A DNA stretch of 59,219 nt from an uncultured Prevotella sp. (GTDB lineage Bacteria; Bacteroidota; Bacteroidia; Bacteroidales; Bacteroidaceae), in contig CALUFN010000010.1 in the NCBI GenBank assembly GCA_944319945.1, forward strand, positions 1 through 59,219. Direction: 5' to 3'. Made by a program: the position numbers and the translations under genes. Under the pieces are notes generated by a model. That model was not told the origin of the DNA, did no database searches, and saw only the letters and a list, made by a program, of their open reading frames with translations. This document shows positions 19,463 through 27,127 of the stretch, in pieces (position 1 is the stretch's first letter; each line of letters opens with the position of its first letter).

Positions 19463-19840
19463 CTAATCAACAACAAAAGTTCCTTTTATTAAGATATGTT
19501 GAAAATCTATTTCAATATTGTATTCACCACTATCAAAGTCTCCTATATAATATAAATTTTCTTTCTCAGGTTCAATGAAAAGAATGTCTTCCTTTACTAC
19601 AGCTCCTTGTGAGTTTCTTATTATTATACATATATCATATACAACCTCTGTTTGAACATATAAATAATCCAACGATTGATACAATTGAGGATAATCGACT
19701 AACATACGTCCTTTTTTACCGTCCTCAATATCACAATACTCTACATTTATTTTATAAAAATCAGATAAATTAAAAACAGCATTCGCCTTTATACTAAGCG
19801 TAACAAATGCATAAGTAATAATTAATATCAAATGTTTCAT
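19463..19840 (-). CDS. Small secreted DUF3244-like protein
   Basis: 125 residues: signal peptide (ILIITYAFVTLSIKANA), then a single beta-sandwich-like domain ending in DFDSGEYNIEIDFQHILIKG and TFVVD. The pattern LYVQTEVVYDICIIIRNSQG-xVV...SGEYxIEI...GTF resembles the DUF3244 family of Bacteroidota secreted proteins; function unknown. It lies 38 bp upstream of the frameshifted cargo gene and is likely co-transcribed with it. A TACTTTTG -7 box at 19858-19865 precedes it. Confidence 0.65.
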   Translation of the reverse strand: MKHLILIITYAFVTLSIKANAVFNLSDFYKINVEYCDIEDGKKGRMLVDYPQLYQSLDYLYVQTEVVYDICIIIRNSQGAVVKEDILFIEPEKENLYYIGDFDSGEYNIEIDFQHILIKGTFVVD

Positions 19841-19857
19841 ACCAAAAAACTTTTTTG

Positions 19858-19865
19858 CAAAAGTA
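19858..19865 (-). promoter_or_regulatory. Putative -7 box of the DUF3244-like gene
   Basis: Minus strand TACTTTTG matches TAnnTTTG, 18 bp upstream of the ATG at 19840. It could drive the DUF3244-like and cargo genes together. Confidence 0.4.
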
Positions 19866-19963
19866 TAAAAGTATGATTAGAACATATTAATATTAAACTT
19901 CACAAAACTTCACGACTTTCACAAATAGTAGGAAAGTCATTGAAAATAAGCACATTAACTTAA

Positions 19964-21703
19964 TCAAAATTCACGGATAAACGTATCCAAATCTTTTGCG
20001 GACCCTTTTTGATTGAACATTTTTTTATATAAACGAGACTTTGCCATACTCAAGGAGCTATATGAATACGAAGAAATATTACAAATTTCTTTTGCAGAAA
20101 GTCCTATCTTAATCATGCAACAAATCCAAATTTCACTTTTACTTATGTCCGGATAAAAATCTTTTAAACGCAATGTAAAATCTTTATAAGTATTATTCAA
20201 AGCATGCAACAGTTTATGATAATCTGAATTTGTAGGATTTGATAATGGATTATGATACAATTTATAAATCTCTGTGTCTGTTAAATCCGCGATTAACAAT
20301 TCACTATGTTTACGTTCAAAGTTAATTATTTCATTCTGCTTTAAAAGCATTTCTGCCTCAGTTTTAATAAGACTTTTACGCAATTCCGTAAGTGTTTCAT
20401 TCGACGAAGACAAATCACGTTCAAGTTGCATTATACGTTTTTCATTCTTATGGATAATTTGTAAGTCGGTATCACGTTTTTCTTGCCAATATCTTTCAAC
20501 CCGTTTTTGTTGGTCAAGAAAAGCCTTTTTATGTTTTTTATAAGACTTGTAAACAACAACACATACTACTATAATAAGAATTAAAATAATGATTATCAAT
20601 ATTATAAGATTCATCTTTGTTTCCATAAAAGCAACATTCTTCCGTTCAATGTCTAATTTATTTTCCAAATTTGACATGAGATTTCCGTATTCAGTCGATT
20701 GATTCCTCCTTAAGCAATCAATATTATACAAACATGAATCATAATATTTTACAGCATTAACATAATCATCATTCTTTTTATAGAGTCTCGCAAGTTTTAA
20801 GAACGCATGCACATTAACTTTTTCCCAACCATAGACAAGGCCTTTATCGTAATAATATACAGCAGAATCTACCAATCCTATATTATCATAATATTCTGCT
20901 CTTATAAAGTAATGAGGTGCCAAATCAACATTTAAGGTACTACTAATATTATTGGACAGAGCATTCTTTGCCTTACAAAATTGCCTGTTATCAATATAAA
21001 CCCCAGCCAACTCTTCCATTACCATAACAACAAGAGAACTGTCATTAAAAGCCTTTGCCTTATTTGCCGCAAATTTATAATATCTTATAGCTTCAACATC
21101 TTTAGACAAATTCCTATACGACCGTCCGATATCACGCAGCGCATAGACCTCGACCGAAGGGACGTCGGCCCGACGTGCATACTCGTATGCCTGCTTGTTA
21201 TAGCGCAGTGCGTCGGCGTGAAGCTCCTTTTCCTCATATATGGCTCCCGCCCACGTGCAGGCGCGGGCCTTGTAACGGCATACGGCGGAATCGGCTGTGG
21301 CTTCGCCGCCGATGGCCTTGCCAAACGCCGACAGCGCGTGGCCGTAGAGCAGCATGTCGCAATACACGCGGCCGAGCAAGTACCACGAGCGCACGCGCTG
21401 CAGCTCGGAGCCGCGCGACGAGAAGTATTCGGCGGCGCGGAGCATGGCCGAATCGGAGCGGTGGGACACGTAGAGCTTGTCCTCGGCCTCTGTTCTCGAC
21501 ACTACGTAGGCCATGCGCACGGCCTTCGAGGCTCCGGCGAAGAGCAGCGAGTCGCGGCGCAACAGGGCGAGCGAGCTGTCGGGGCGCTGCTCCATGAGGC
21601 TGTCGGCTAGGCGCAACACGCCCTCGCCCCTGCCGTCGCTGTGGCATGACGAGAGCACGGACAAAGCCGCGACCAGTATTGACATGACTATTACCTTATG
21701 CAT
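19964..21703 (-). CDS. TPR-containing membrane regulator with C-terminal HTH
   Basis: 579 residues. A lipoprotein-type signal (LVAALSVLSSC) is followed by TPR-like helical repeats (about residues 60-340), one membrane span (MNLIILIIIILILIIVVCVV, about 365-385), a long coiled coil (about 390-470), and a LuxR-type HTH (FYPDISKSEIWICCMIKIGL, SAKEICNIS, KSRLYKKMF). This periplasmic-TPR, membrane, cytoplasmic-HTH layout is a Bacteroidota regulator type thought to sense an envelope signal and act on DNA. The first third (above about 21120) has the genome's usual GC content; the rest is strikingly AT-rich. It lies next to the secreted genes at 18190-19840, which it might control. Confidence 0.75.
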   Translation of the reverse strand: MHKVIVMSILVAALSVLSSCHSDGRGEGVLRLADSLMEQRPDSSLALLRRDSLLFAGASKAVRMAYVVSRTEAEDKLYVSHRSDSAMLRAAEYFSSRGSELQRVRSWYLLGRVYCDMLLYGHALSAFGKAIGGEATADSAVCRYKARACTWAGAIYEEKELHADALRYNKQAYEYARRADVPSVEVYALRDIGRSYRNLSKDVEAIRYYKFAANKAKAFNDSSLVVMVMEELAGVYIDNRQFCKAKNALSNNISSTLNVDLAPHYFIRAEYYDNIGLVDSAVYYYDKGLVYGWEKVNVHAFLKLARLYKKNDDYVNAVKYYDSCLYNIDCLRRNQSTEYGNLMSNLENKLDIERKNVAFMETKMNLIILIIIILILIIVVCVVVYKSYKKHKKAFLDQQKRVERYWQEKRDTDLQIIHKNEKRIMQLERDLSSSNETLTELRKSLIKTEAEMLLKQNEIINFERKHSELLIADLTDTEIYKLYHNPLSNPTNSDYHKLLHALNNTYKDFTLRLKDFYPDISKSEIWICCMIKIGLSAKEICNISSYSYSSLSMAKSRLYKKMFNQKGSAKDLDTFIREF

Positions 21704-21774
21704 AACCGACGCCCTGAGCTACTACGTGTATAAACCTTGAGCGGCCCCTACGCCGACCACTCACGGACAAGACG

Positions 21775-21805
21775 CAAAAGTAATAAAAAATAGCAATACG
21801 GCAAA
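21775..21805 (-). promoter_or_regulatory. Promoter of the TPR/HTH regulator gene
   Basis: Minus strand TTTG at 21805-21802, 19-bp spacer, then TACTTTTG at 21782-21775, about 72 bp upstream of the ATG at 21703. It fits the -33/-7 Bacteroidota consensus. Confidence 0.6.
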
Positions 21806-21880
21806 TGTCACCCGATATCTTTTCCGCAAAAACCTGCAATACGGCCTCACAAACAGAGGCGCACGGCCGGGAAGAAATGC

Positions 21881-21968
21881 GAAGGCGGTCTTTCACGACG
21901 CAAAAGGTTACCTTTCAGGCTGTAAAAGGCCGCCTTTTGCGTTGCAAAAGACATCCTTTTGTAACGCA
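21881..21968 (+). repeat. 22-bp-period palindromic repeat array B (4 units)
   Basis: Units begin at 21881, 21903, 21925 and 21947; the clearest are AAAGGTTACCTTT and AAAGGCCGCCTTTT. It is followed at 21969 by TTGACTATCAACCCATTACA. The gap 21704-22224 (521 bp) holds this array plus the divergent promoters of the two flanking genes; I see no gene in it. Confidence 0.7.
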
Positions 21969-22051
21969 TTGACTATCAACCCATTACACGACTACACCCA
22001 ACTCAGCGTGAAGATCGGCGTAAAACGGCGTAGAAAAATGCGGCGGCATAT

Positions 22052-22082
22052 TTGCAAGGAACGTACTTATTCACTATCTTTG
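22052..22082 (+). promoter_or_regulatory. Distal promoter of the Rpn-type gene
   Basis: TTG at 22052-22054, a 20-bp spacer and TATCTTTG at 22075-22082. The block TTCACTATCTTTGC recurs about 89 bp downstream. Confidence 0.55.
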
Positions 22083-22140
22083 CTTCTGCGAAGATAGGAT
22101 GCGGTTCGGCAATGTCAAGCTAAAAAACTGTGTTTTTTAT

Positions 22141-22171
22141 TTGTCATTGCGCTCACCTTTCACTATCTTTG
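22141..22171 (+). promoter_or_regulatory. Proximal promoter of the Rpn-type gene
   Basis: TTG at 22141-22143, a 20-bp spacer and TATCTTTG at 22164-22171, 54 bp before the ATG at 22225. Same -7 block and spacing as the distal copy. Confidence 0.6.
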
Positions 22172-22224
22172 CCTGCATGCAAGGCGGAAACGCCGACGTA
22201 CCATAAACATAAAGTGCAAACACT

Positions 22225-23187
22225 ATGACAGAGAAGAAAAGACAGCAATACATACGCTTCGACTGGGCGATGAAACGCCTGTTGAGGAACAAGGCCGACT
22301 TCGGCGTGCTCGAGGGCTTGCTTACGACGCTGCTCAACGAGAAAATCACGATAAGGCGGCTGCTGGAGAGCGAAAGCAACCAAGACGAGGAGTACGACAA
22401 GTATAACCGCGTGGACATGCTGGCCGAAGACTCTAAGGGCGAACTGATACTTATCGAGGTGCAAAACAACAACGAGTACGCCTACTTCCAGCGCATGCTC
22501 TTCGGCACGTCGAAGCTCGTGACGGAATACATCAACCGAGGCGACGGCTACGGCAAGGTGCGCAAGGTGTACAGCGTGAACATAGTCTACTTTTCGCTCG
22601 GCTCGGGCAAGGACTACGTTTACCACGGCAAGACCGAGTTTCGCGGCATACACAACGGCGACATACTCGAGCTGACGCCGTTCCAAAGGCAGACGTTCAA
22701 GGTGGACGCCGTAAGCCAGCTCTACCCGGAATACTACATCCTGAAGGTGAACGACTTCAACCAAGTGGCCAAAAGCCCGCTGGAGGAGTGGATATACTAC
22801 CTGAACACGGGCGAACTGCCCGACGGAGCCACGGCTCCCGGACTCGACAAGGTGCGCGAACGCCTCATGCTCGACCGCATGACGAAAGACGAGCTGCGCG
22901 CATACTACCGCCACCTTGACAACATAGTAATCCTGAAAGACAACATCTTCACCGAAAGAGCCGAAGGACGAGCCGAGGGAAGAGCCGAAGGTTTGGCCGA
23001 AGGAAGGGCTGAAGGAAGGGCTGAAGGAAGAAAAGAGGGACATGCCGAGGGAAGGAAAGAAGGCATTGCAGAGGGAGAAAGGAATAAAAACATCGAGCAT
23101 GCCGCCAAGATGAAAGAGCTGGGCTTGCCTACGGAGACGATAAGCAAGGTAACGGGCTTGCCGGCCGAAGAGATAGAACACCTTTAA
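22225..23187 (+). CDS. Rpn/PD-(D/E)XK nuclease-family protein (transposase-like)
   Basis: 320 residues. The N-terminal ~250 match the Rpn recombination-promoting nuclease / PDDEXK transposase-like family: FDWAMKRLLRNKADFGVLEG, then YNRVDMLAEDSKGELILIEVQ carrying the D-x(n)-E-x-Q nuclease core, and RMLFGTSKLVTEY. Rpn proteins are Ca2+- or Mg2+-dependent DNases that raise RecA-independent recombination; that role here is by family. The C-terminus holds about nine AEGR/KEG-type repeats (about residues 246-290), then a short helical domain (KMKELGLPTETISKVTGLPA). Two tandem promoters precede it and a strong terminator follows. Confidence 0.85.
   Translation: MTEKKRQQYIRFDWAMKRLLRNKADFGVLEGLLTTLLNEKITIRRLLESESNQDEEYDKYNRVDMLAEDSKGELILIEVQNNNEYAYFQRMLFGTSKLVTEYINRGDGYGKVRKVYSVNIVYFSLGSGKDYVYHGKTEFRGIHNGDILELTPFQRQTFKVDAVSQLYPEYYILKVNDFNQVAKSPLEEWIYYLNTGELPDGATAPGLDKVRERLMLDRMTKDELRAYYRHLDNIVILKDNIFTERAEGRAEGRAEGLAEGRAEGRAEGRKEGHAEGRKEGIAEGERNKNIEHAAKMKELGLPTETISKVTGLPAEEIEHL
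22960..23090 (+). repeat. 12-bp tandem repeats coding AEGR
   Basis: Degenerate units of the form GCNGAAGGANGR repeat in frame near the 3' end of the Rpn-type gene. Copy number could change by slippage in steps of four residues without breaking the frame. Confidence 0.65.
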
Positions 23188-23193
23188 CAACGC

Positions 23194-23243
23194 ATAAGGC
23201 CGGACAAGATGGTTGCATTTAATTCCATCTTGTCCGGCCTTAT
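23194..23243 (+). terminator. Strong hairpin terminator after the Rpn-type gene
   Basis: ATAAGGCCGGACAAGATGG (23194-23212) pairs perfectly with 23225-23243 (19 bp, 12-nt loop), 7 bp past the stop. It lacks a strong T-run, so it may work with an RNA end-stabilising role. A run of ten G follows at 23268-23277. Confidence 0.7.
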
Positions 23244-23323
23244 ATATAAAAACACGGGGATGGGGAAGGGGGGGGGGAACTGTCAGTGAAACGCCCCGTG
23301 CCGCCATGCGTCAGGCGGCACCC

Positions 23324-24151
23324 TCACGCTTCCTCGGCAGCCTCGCGGGCACGCTTTTCCTCGTCGATGCGCTGGAAATCCTTTTGGCGCAACACGAAGC
23401 TGTTGGTCAGATACTTCTCGCGCACTATCTTATTCTCGGCAAGTTCCTCGGGCGAACCCTGGAACAGGATGCGCCCCTCGAACAGAAGATATGCACGGTC
23501 GGTGATGCAGAGGGTGTCCTCTACGTTATGGTCGGTTATCAGTATGCCGATGTTGCGGTACTTCAGGCGCCACACTATATGCTGTATGTCCTCCACGGCA
23601 ATGGGGTCTACGCCGGCGAAAGGCTCGTCGAGCATTATGAACTTGGGGTCGATGGCCAGGCAACGGGCTATCTCCGTGCGCCTGCGTTCGCCGCCCGACA
23701 GACGGTCGCCGATGTTCTTTCGCACCTTCTCAAGGCGGAACTCGCGTATCAGGCTCTCGAGCTTTTCAAGCTGTTGCTTACGCGTAAGGTCGGTCATCTC
23801 GAGCACGGCGAGGATGTTGTCCTCCACGCTCAGCTTGCGGAACACGCTCGCTTCCTGCGGCAGATAACCGATGCCGGCACGCGCACGCTTGTAAACGGGA
23901 AACTTGGTAATGTCCTTGTCGTCAAGATAAATATGACCTGCGTTGGGCACGATAAGGCCCGTAGTCATATAGAAAGAAGTTGTCTTACCGGCTCCGTTGG
24001 GGCCGAGCAGGCCCACGATTTCGCCCTGACGCACGTTTATCGACACGTCGTTGACCACCGTGCGCTTGCCGTAGCGCTTCACGAGGCCCTCCGTGCGCAG
24101 CACCATGCACATGTCTTGGGGCGCTTCAATATTGTCAGTCGTTACGTTCAT
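23324..24151 (-). CDS. lptB: LPS export ABC transporter ATP-binding protein LptB
   Basis: 275 residues. The cytoplasmic ATPase that powers LPS extraction by LptFG and transport along the Lpt bridge. Walker [18 protein letters not shown]-loop [20 protein letters not shown] (typical of LptB), signature [18 protein letters not shown], Walker [22 protein letters not shown]-loop TDHNVEDTL. It has an N-terminal extension of ~17 residues and a charged C-terminal tail ([13 protein letters not shown]) compared with E. coli LptB. It stands alone here: no lptF, lptG or lptC is beside it, and the OstA-like partner lies at 4014-5912. Confidence 0.95.
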   Translation of the reverse strand: MNVTTDNIEAPQDMCMVLRTEGLVKRYGKRTVVNDVSINVRQGEIVGLLGPNGAGKTTSFYMTTGLIVPNAGHIYLDDKDITKFPVYKRARAGIGYLPQEASVFRKLSVEDNILAVLEMTDLTRKQQLEKLESLIREFRLEKVRKNIGDRLSGGERRRTEIARCLAIDPKFIMLDEPFAGVDPIAVEDIQHIVWRLKYRNIGILITDHNVEDTLCITDRAYLLFEGRILFQGSPEELAENKIVREKYLTNSFVLRQKDFQRIDEEKRAREAAEEA

Positions 24152-24170
24152 CCTATGCTTTGTTTTGCTG

Positions 24171-24178
24171 CAAAAGTA
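24171..24178 (-). promoter_or_regulatory. Putative -7 box of lptB
   Basis: Minus strand TACTTTTG matches TAnnTTTG, 20 bp upstream of the lptB ATG. Confidence 0.45.
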
Positions 24179-24227
24179 GTAAAATTGTGCCTAATAATAC
24201 TTTATTAATGCAAAAACTCTATCGCGC

Positions 24228-24260
24228 TTTGCAGTTTTTTAGTTATTTTGGTTACTTTTG
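24228..24260 (+). promoter_or_regulatory. Putative promoter of mlaE-mlaF
   Basis: TTTG at 24228-24231, a 21-bp spacer and TACTTTTG at 24253-24260. The ~200-bp leader to mlaE contains AT-rich heptamer repeats (24283-24460). The gap 24152-24463 has no gene. Confidence 0.5.
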
Positions 24261-24463
24261 CGGTAAGATTCGCCCGATTCATAATTCATAATTCATGAAT
24301 TCATAATCGGCTTGACTGAAAAAGTTTTTAACATAAGCAGTAAATCAGCAAGTAAATTTATGAATCATAAATTATCAATTACGAATTGACAAGGCGCAGC
24401 CATATTATGAATAATTAAACGAAAGTTCAGCGCAAGCTGATTGTGAATTATGAATTAAAAAAT

Positions 24464-25210
24464 ATGCTTCTACACAAATATCTCACCAGCTTCGGACGCT
24501 ACCTGATGCTCATGGGGCGCGCAATAGCCCGCCCAGAACGCTTCAGGATGTTCCTAAAGCAATACGTAAAGGAGATGTCAGCGCTCGGCGTCAACTCCAT
24601 AGGGATAGTGCTCCTGATATCTTTCTTCATCGGGGCGGTAATCTGCATACAGATAAAACTCAACGTGCAGAGTGCCTGGATGCCGAAGTTCGTTACCGGA
24701 TACGTCACCCGCGAAATCATGCTCCTTGAGTTTTCGTCGTCCATAATGTGCCTTATCTTGGCAGGAAAGGTAGGCTCCAATATCGCCTCTGAAATCGGAA
24801 CGATGCGCGTAACGCAGCAAATCGACGCGCTTGACATAATGGGCGTCAACTCAGCAAACTTCCTCATACTGCCCAAGATACTCGGCATGATGTCCCTCAT
24901 GCCATTCCTCGTAATCTTCAGCACGGCCTCGGGCATCATCGGAGCTTACGCCACGGCGTACATCGGACACGTGATCAGCCCCGAAGACCTCACGCTCGGA
25001 CTGCAGTACGACTTCAACCCGTGGTTCATGTACATGAGCATCATCAAGAGCCTGTTCTTCGCCTTCATCATAACGAGCGTGCCTTCATATTACGGCTACA
25101 CCGTAGAGGGAGGCTCGGTGAACGTGGGCAAGGCCAGCACCGACGCTGTGGTGACGAGCAGCGTGCTGATACTCTTCTCGGATTTGTTCCTCACACAGAT
25201 TCTATCTTAA
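24464..25210 (+). CDS. mlaE: MlaE-family lipid ABC transporter permease
   Basis: 247 residues from the ATG at 24464 (MLLHKYLTSF); an in-frame GTG at 24443 lies inside repeat sequence and is disfavoured. Five or so membrane spans, including LGVNSIGIVLLISFFIGAVI. The conserved MlaE stretch EIGTMRVTQQIDALDIMGVN is present, and the protein ends VGKASTDAVVTSSVLILFSD. MlaE with MlaF moves phospholipids between inner and outer membranes to keep outer-membrane asymmetry. mlaF follows 133 bp downstream; no mlaD or mlaC is adjacent, so the substrate-binding partner must be elsewhere. Confidence 0.93.
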   Translation: MLLHKYLTSFGRYLMLMGRAIARPERFRMFLKQYVKEMSALGVNSIGIVLLISFFIGAVICIQIKLNVQSAWMPKFVTGYVTREIMLLEFSSSIMCLILAGKVGSNIASEIGTMRVTQQIDALDIMGVNSANFLILPKILGMMSLMPFLVIFSTASGIIGAYATAYIGHVISPEDLTLGLQYDFNPWFMYMSIIKSLFFAFIITSVPSYYGYTVEGGSVNVGKASTDAVVTSSVLILFSDLFLTQILS

Positions 25211-25343
25211 GGTCATACGGTCATAAAGTGTTGCGGTTATACGGTCGTTTTGACGGACCGCACAGCCGAAAAAGAATACAACTCTACGGCATAATCATCA
25301 CCTTATGACCTCAAGACCGTAAAACCACATAACCGAAACAACA

Positions 25344-26114
25344 ATGATAGAAATACGCAATCTCTGCAAATCGTTCGGCGATAAGGAAGTACTTAAGGAC
25401 ATAAGCGCCGTGTTCGAGGGCGGAAAGACCAATCTGATAATAGGCCAAAGCGGCTCAGGTAAGACCGTGCTGATAAAGAATCTCGTAGGACTTCTCGCTC
25501 CGACGAGCGGCGAAGTGTTGTACGACGGGCGCAACTTCGTGACCATGAACAAAAAGGAAAAGGCCGCCCTGCGCCGCGAGATGGGCATGATATTCCAAAG
25601 CGCGGCACTGTTCGACTCGATGACCGTGCTCGAAAACGTGATGTTTCCGCTTGACATGTTCTCGTCGATGACGCTCCGCGACCGCATCCACCGTGCACGG
25701 ACGTGTCTCGACAGGGTAAACCTTACGGGCACCGACCGCAAGTTTCCGGGCGAGCTTTCAGGCGGAATGCAAAAGCGCGTGGCCATAGCCAGGGCGATTT
25801 CGCTGAACCCGAAGTACCTGTTTTGCGACGAGCCGAACTCCGGTCTCGACCCGAAGACATCGCTCGTCATCGACCAACTGCTGCACGGCATCACCCACGA
25901 GTTCGGCATCACCACAATCATCAACACCCACGACATGAACTCCGTGATGGGCATCGGCGAGAAAATAATCTTCATACACAAAGGACACAAGGAGTGGGAA
26001 GGCGTCAGCTCGCAGGTGATGGGCAGCGACAACCAAAACCTTACAGACTTCATCTTCGCCAGCGACCTGCTTAAGAAGATGAGAAAAGCGGCACTCGAAA
26101 GAATTAAGAGTTAA
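25344..26114 (+). CDS. mlaF: MlaF-family lipid ABC transporter ATP-binding protein
   Basis: 256 residues. Cytoplasmic ATPase partner of the MlaE permease. Walker A GQSGSGKTVLIKNLVG, Q-loop GMIFQSAALFDSMTVLENV, signature GELSGGMQKRVAIARAI, Walker B YLFCDEPNSGLDPKTSLVID, H-loop INTHDMNSVMGIGEK. The SALFDSMTV and NSGLDP motifs are typical of MlaF-type ATPases. The gap from mlaE (25211-25343) contains GGTCATACGG/GGTTATACGG heptamer-like repeats rather than a clear promoter, so both are probably one transcript. Its stop codon lies inside a 27-bp perfect palindrome. Confidence 0.93.
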   Translation: MIEIRNLCKSFGDKEVLKDISAVFEGGKTNLIIGQSGSGKTVLIKNLVGLLAPTSGEVLYDGRNFVTMNKKEKAALRREMGMIFQSAALFDSMTVLENVMFPLDMFSSMTLRDRIHRARTCLDRVNLTGTDRKFPGELSGGMQKRVAIARAISLNPKYLFCDEPNSGLDPKTSLVIDQLLHGITHEFGITTIINTHDMNSVMGIGEKIIFIHKGHKEWEGVSSQVMGSDNQNLTDFIFASDLLKKMRKAALERIKS

Positions 26115-26162
26115 GAAACGAAGTTCGGCGTTAAACCGAACTTCGTTTCTTAACTCTTAATT
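26102..26162. terminator. Bidirectional terminator: perfect 27-bp palindrome over two stop codons
   Basis: The left arm 26102-26128 is exactly complementary to 26136-26162, with a 7-nt loop. Its outer part is AATTAAGAGTTAAG. It contains the mlaF stop (26112-26114) and touches the stop of the convergent gene at 26162-26164, so one element serves both transcripts. Confidence 0.85.
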
Positions 26163-27097
26163 CATTTAGGCATTTCCGGCGGCGCGAAAGGTATTTGTCC
26201 GGGCATGGGCAGGGCCTCGGGCATGATCATCGGACCGCTGCGCCACTTGTTCTTATTGAACGCATTGTCAAGGGCTTCCTTGACGAGCCAGCCTACCGGC
26301 AAATCCAGCGTAAACTTATCACCGAACTTAATCTTAGGAGTTATGATGGGCGACGTGACCCATTGGCGCGCATAGGGATCGTAATAACGCTCCACGCCGA
26401 GGTCCATGCCCACCGTCTCGCCCATGAACGTGACGTAGCCGCCGTAGCCCGACGTGCCCATATACGGCATGGCGGCCATAGAATAAAACGAGTTGTTGGT
26501 GCTGTAACGCCCGAACACCGTGGCCGAGACATTGTCGTTGAAACGGTAGTTGACCGAACCGCTGACGCTGTAAGCCGTGCGCGTGCCGCGCCAAAGCAAG
26601 TAGCGGTCGGCCGAAACGCCGCCCGTGAACGTGAAACGGCCTACGTCCTGCACCACGCCAACCGACGCATTATGCCGCGACATGAGGCCGGGCATGGTGG
26701 CACGGAAGCCCGAGCCCACCACAGCCCCGCCCTTCCACGAGGTCAAGACGCCTGAAGTGTTGAAGTCGAAAACGTAAGGATTGCGGTCGAACGGCATACC
26801 GCCTGACGCCGGCACCACGCCGCCCATGCGGCCCGCACCCCCGAATCCTACTGCCGAACAGTCACGGCCGTGCCATTGCGGAAGCCTCGGGCGGAGCCAA
26901 AGCGAATCTCTTGACAACGAGGCGAACACCAATGAGTCGCGCAAGGCCTCAGGAGTGGGCACACCGACGAGCGGCTGGGGCATGCCGAAATCATGCCGGC
27001 CCGGCATCAGTCCGCCGCCCGTCTCTTGCGCGGCGACGGATACCGGCAGCAGCGAAAGACACGCCGCATAGGCTAAAAACTTATGCAATACGTTCAT
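26162..27097 (-). CDS. Secreted/outer-membrane beta-barrel-like protein, unknown function
   Basis: 311 residues from the ATG at 27097; the frame extends to 27124 but the later ATG gives a clean signal peptide (MNVLHKFLAYAACLSLLPVS VAAQ, split here for length). The middle is rich in alternating beta-strand patterns (RFTFTGGVSADRYLLWRGTR, YSVSGSVNYRFNDNVSATVF, GRYSTNNSFYSM), suggesting outer-membrane strands. The C-terminus is Pro/Met-rich (MIMPEALPMPGQIPFAPPEM). It begins about 30 bp after the C10 protease stop and is probably in that operon. No family name can be given with confidence. Confidence 0.65.
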   Translation of the reverse strand: MNVLHKFLAYAACLSLLPVSVAAQETGGGLMPGRHDFGMPQPLVGVPTPEALRDSLVFASLSRDSLWLRPRLPQWHGRDCSAVGFGGAGRMGGVVPASGGMPFDRNPYVFDFNTSGVLTSWKGGAVVGSGFRATMPGLMSRHNASVGVVQDVGRFTFTGGVSADRYLLWRGTRTAYSVSGSVNYRFNDNVSATVFGRYSTNNSFYSMAAMPYMGTSGYGGYVTFMGETVGMDLGVERYYDPYARQWVTSPIITPKIKFGDKFTLDLPVGWLVKEALDNAFNKNKWRSGPMIMPEALPMPGQIPFAPPEMPK

Positions 27098-27127
27098 ACG
27101 GCAACGTTTACGGGTTAACATCACACA

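Noticed and set aside
22225-23187. An insertion sequence at the Rpn-type gene
   Set aside because: No inverted repeats or target duplication bound the gene; it has normal promoters and a terminator, so it looks like a resident gene.
22153-23307. Long minus-strand frame opposite the Rpn-type gene
   Set aside because: A mirror of the repeat-rich plus-strand gene; valine/alanine/histidine-heavy with no domain or promoter.
23324-26114. A single lipid-transport operon of lptB and mlaEF
   Set aside because: lptB is on the opposite strand and has its own -7 box; mlaE-mlaF have a separate promoter.
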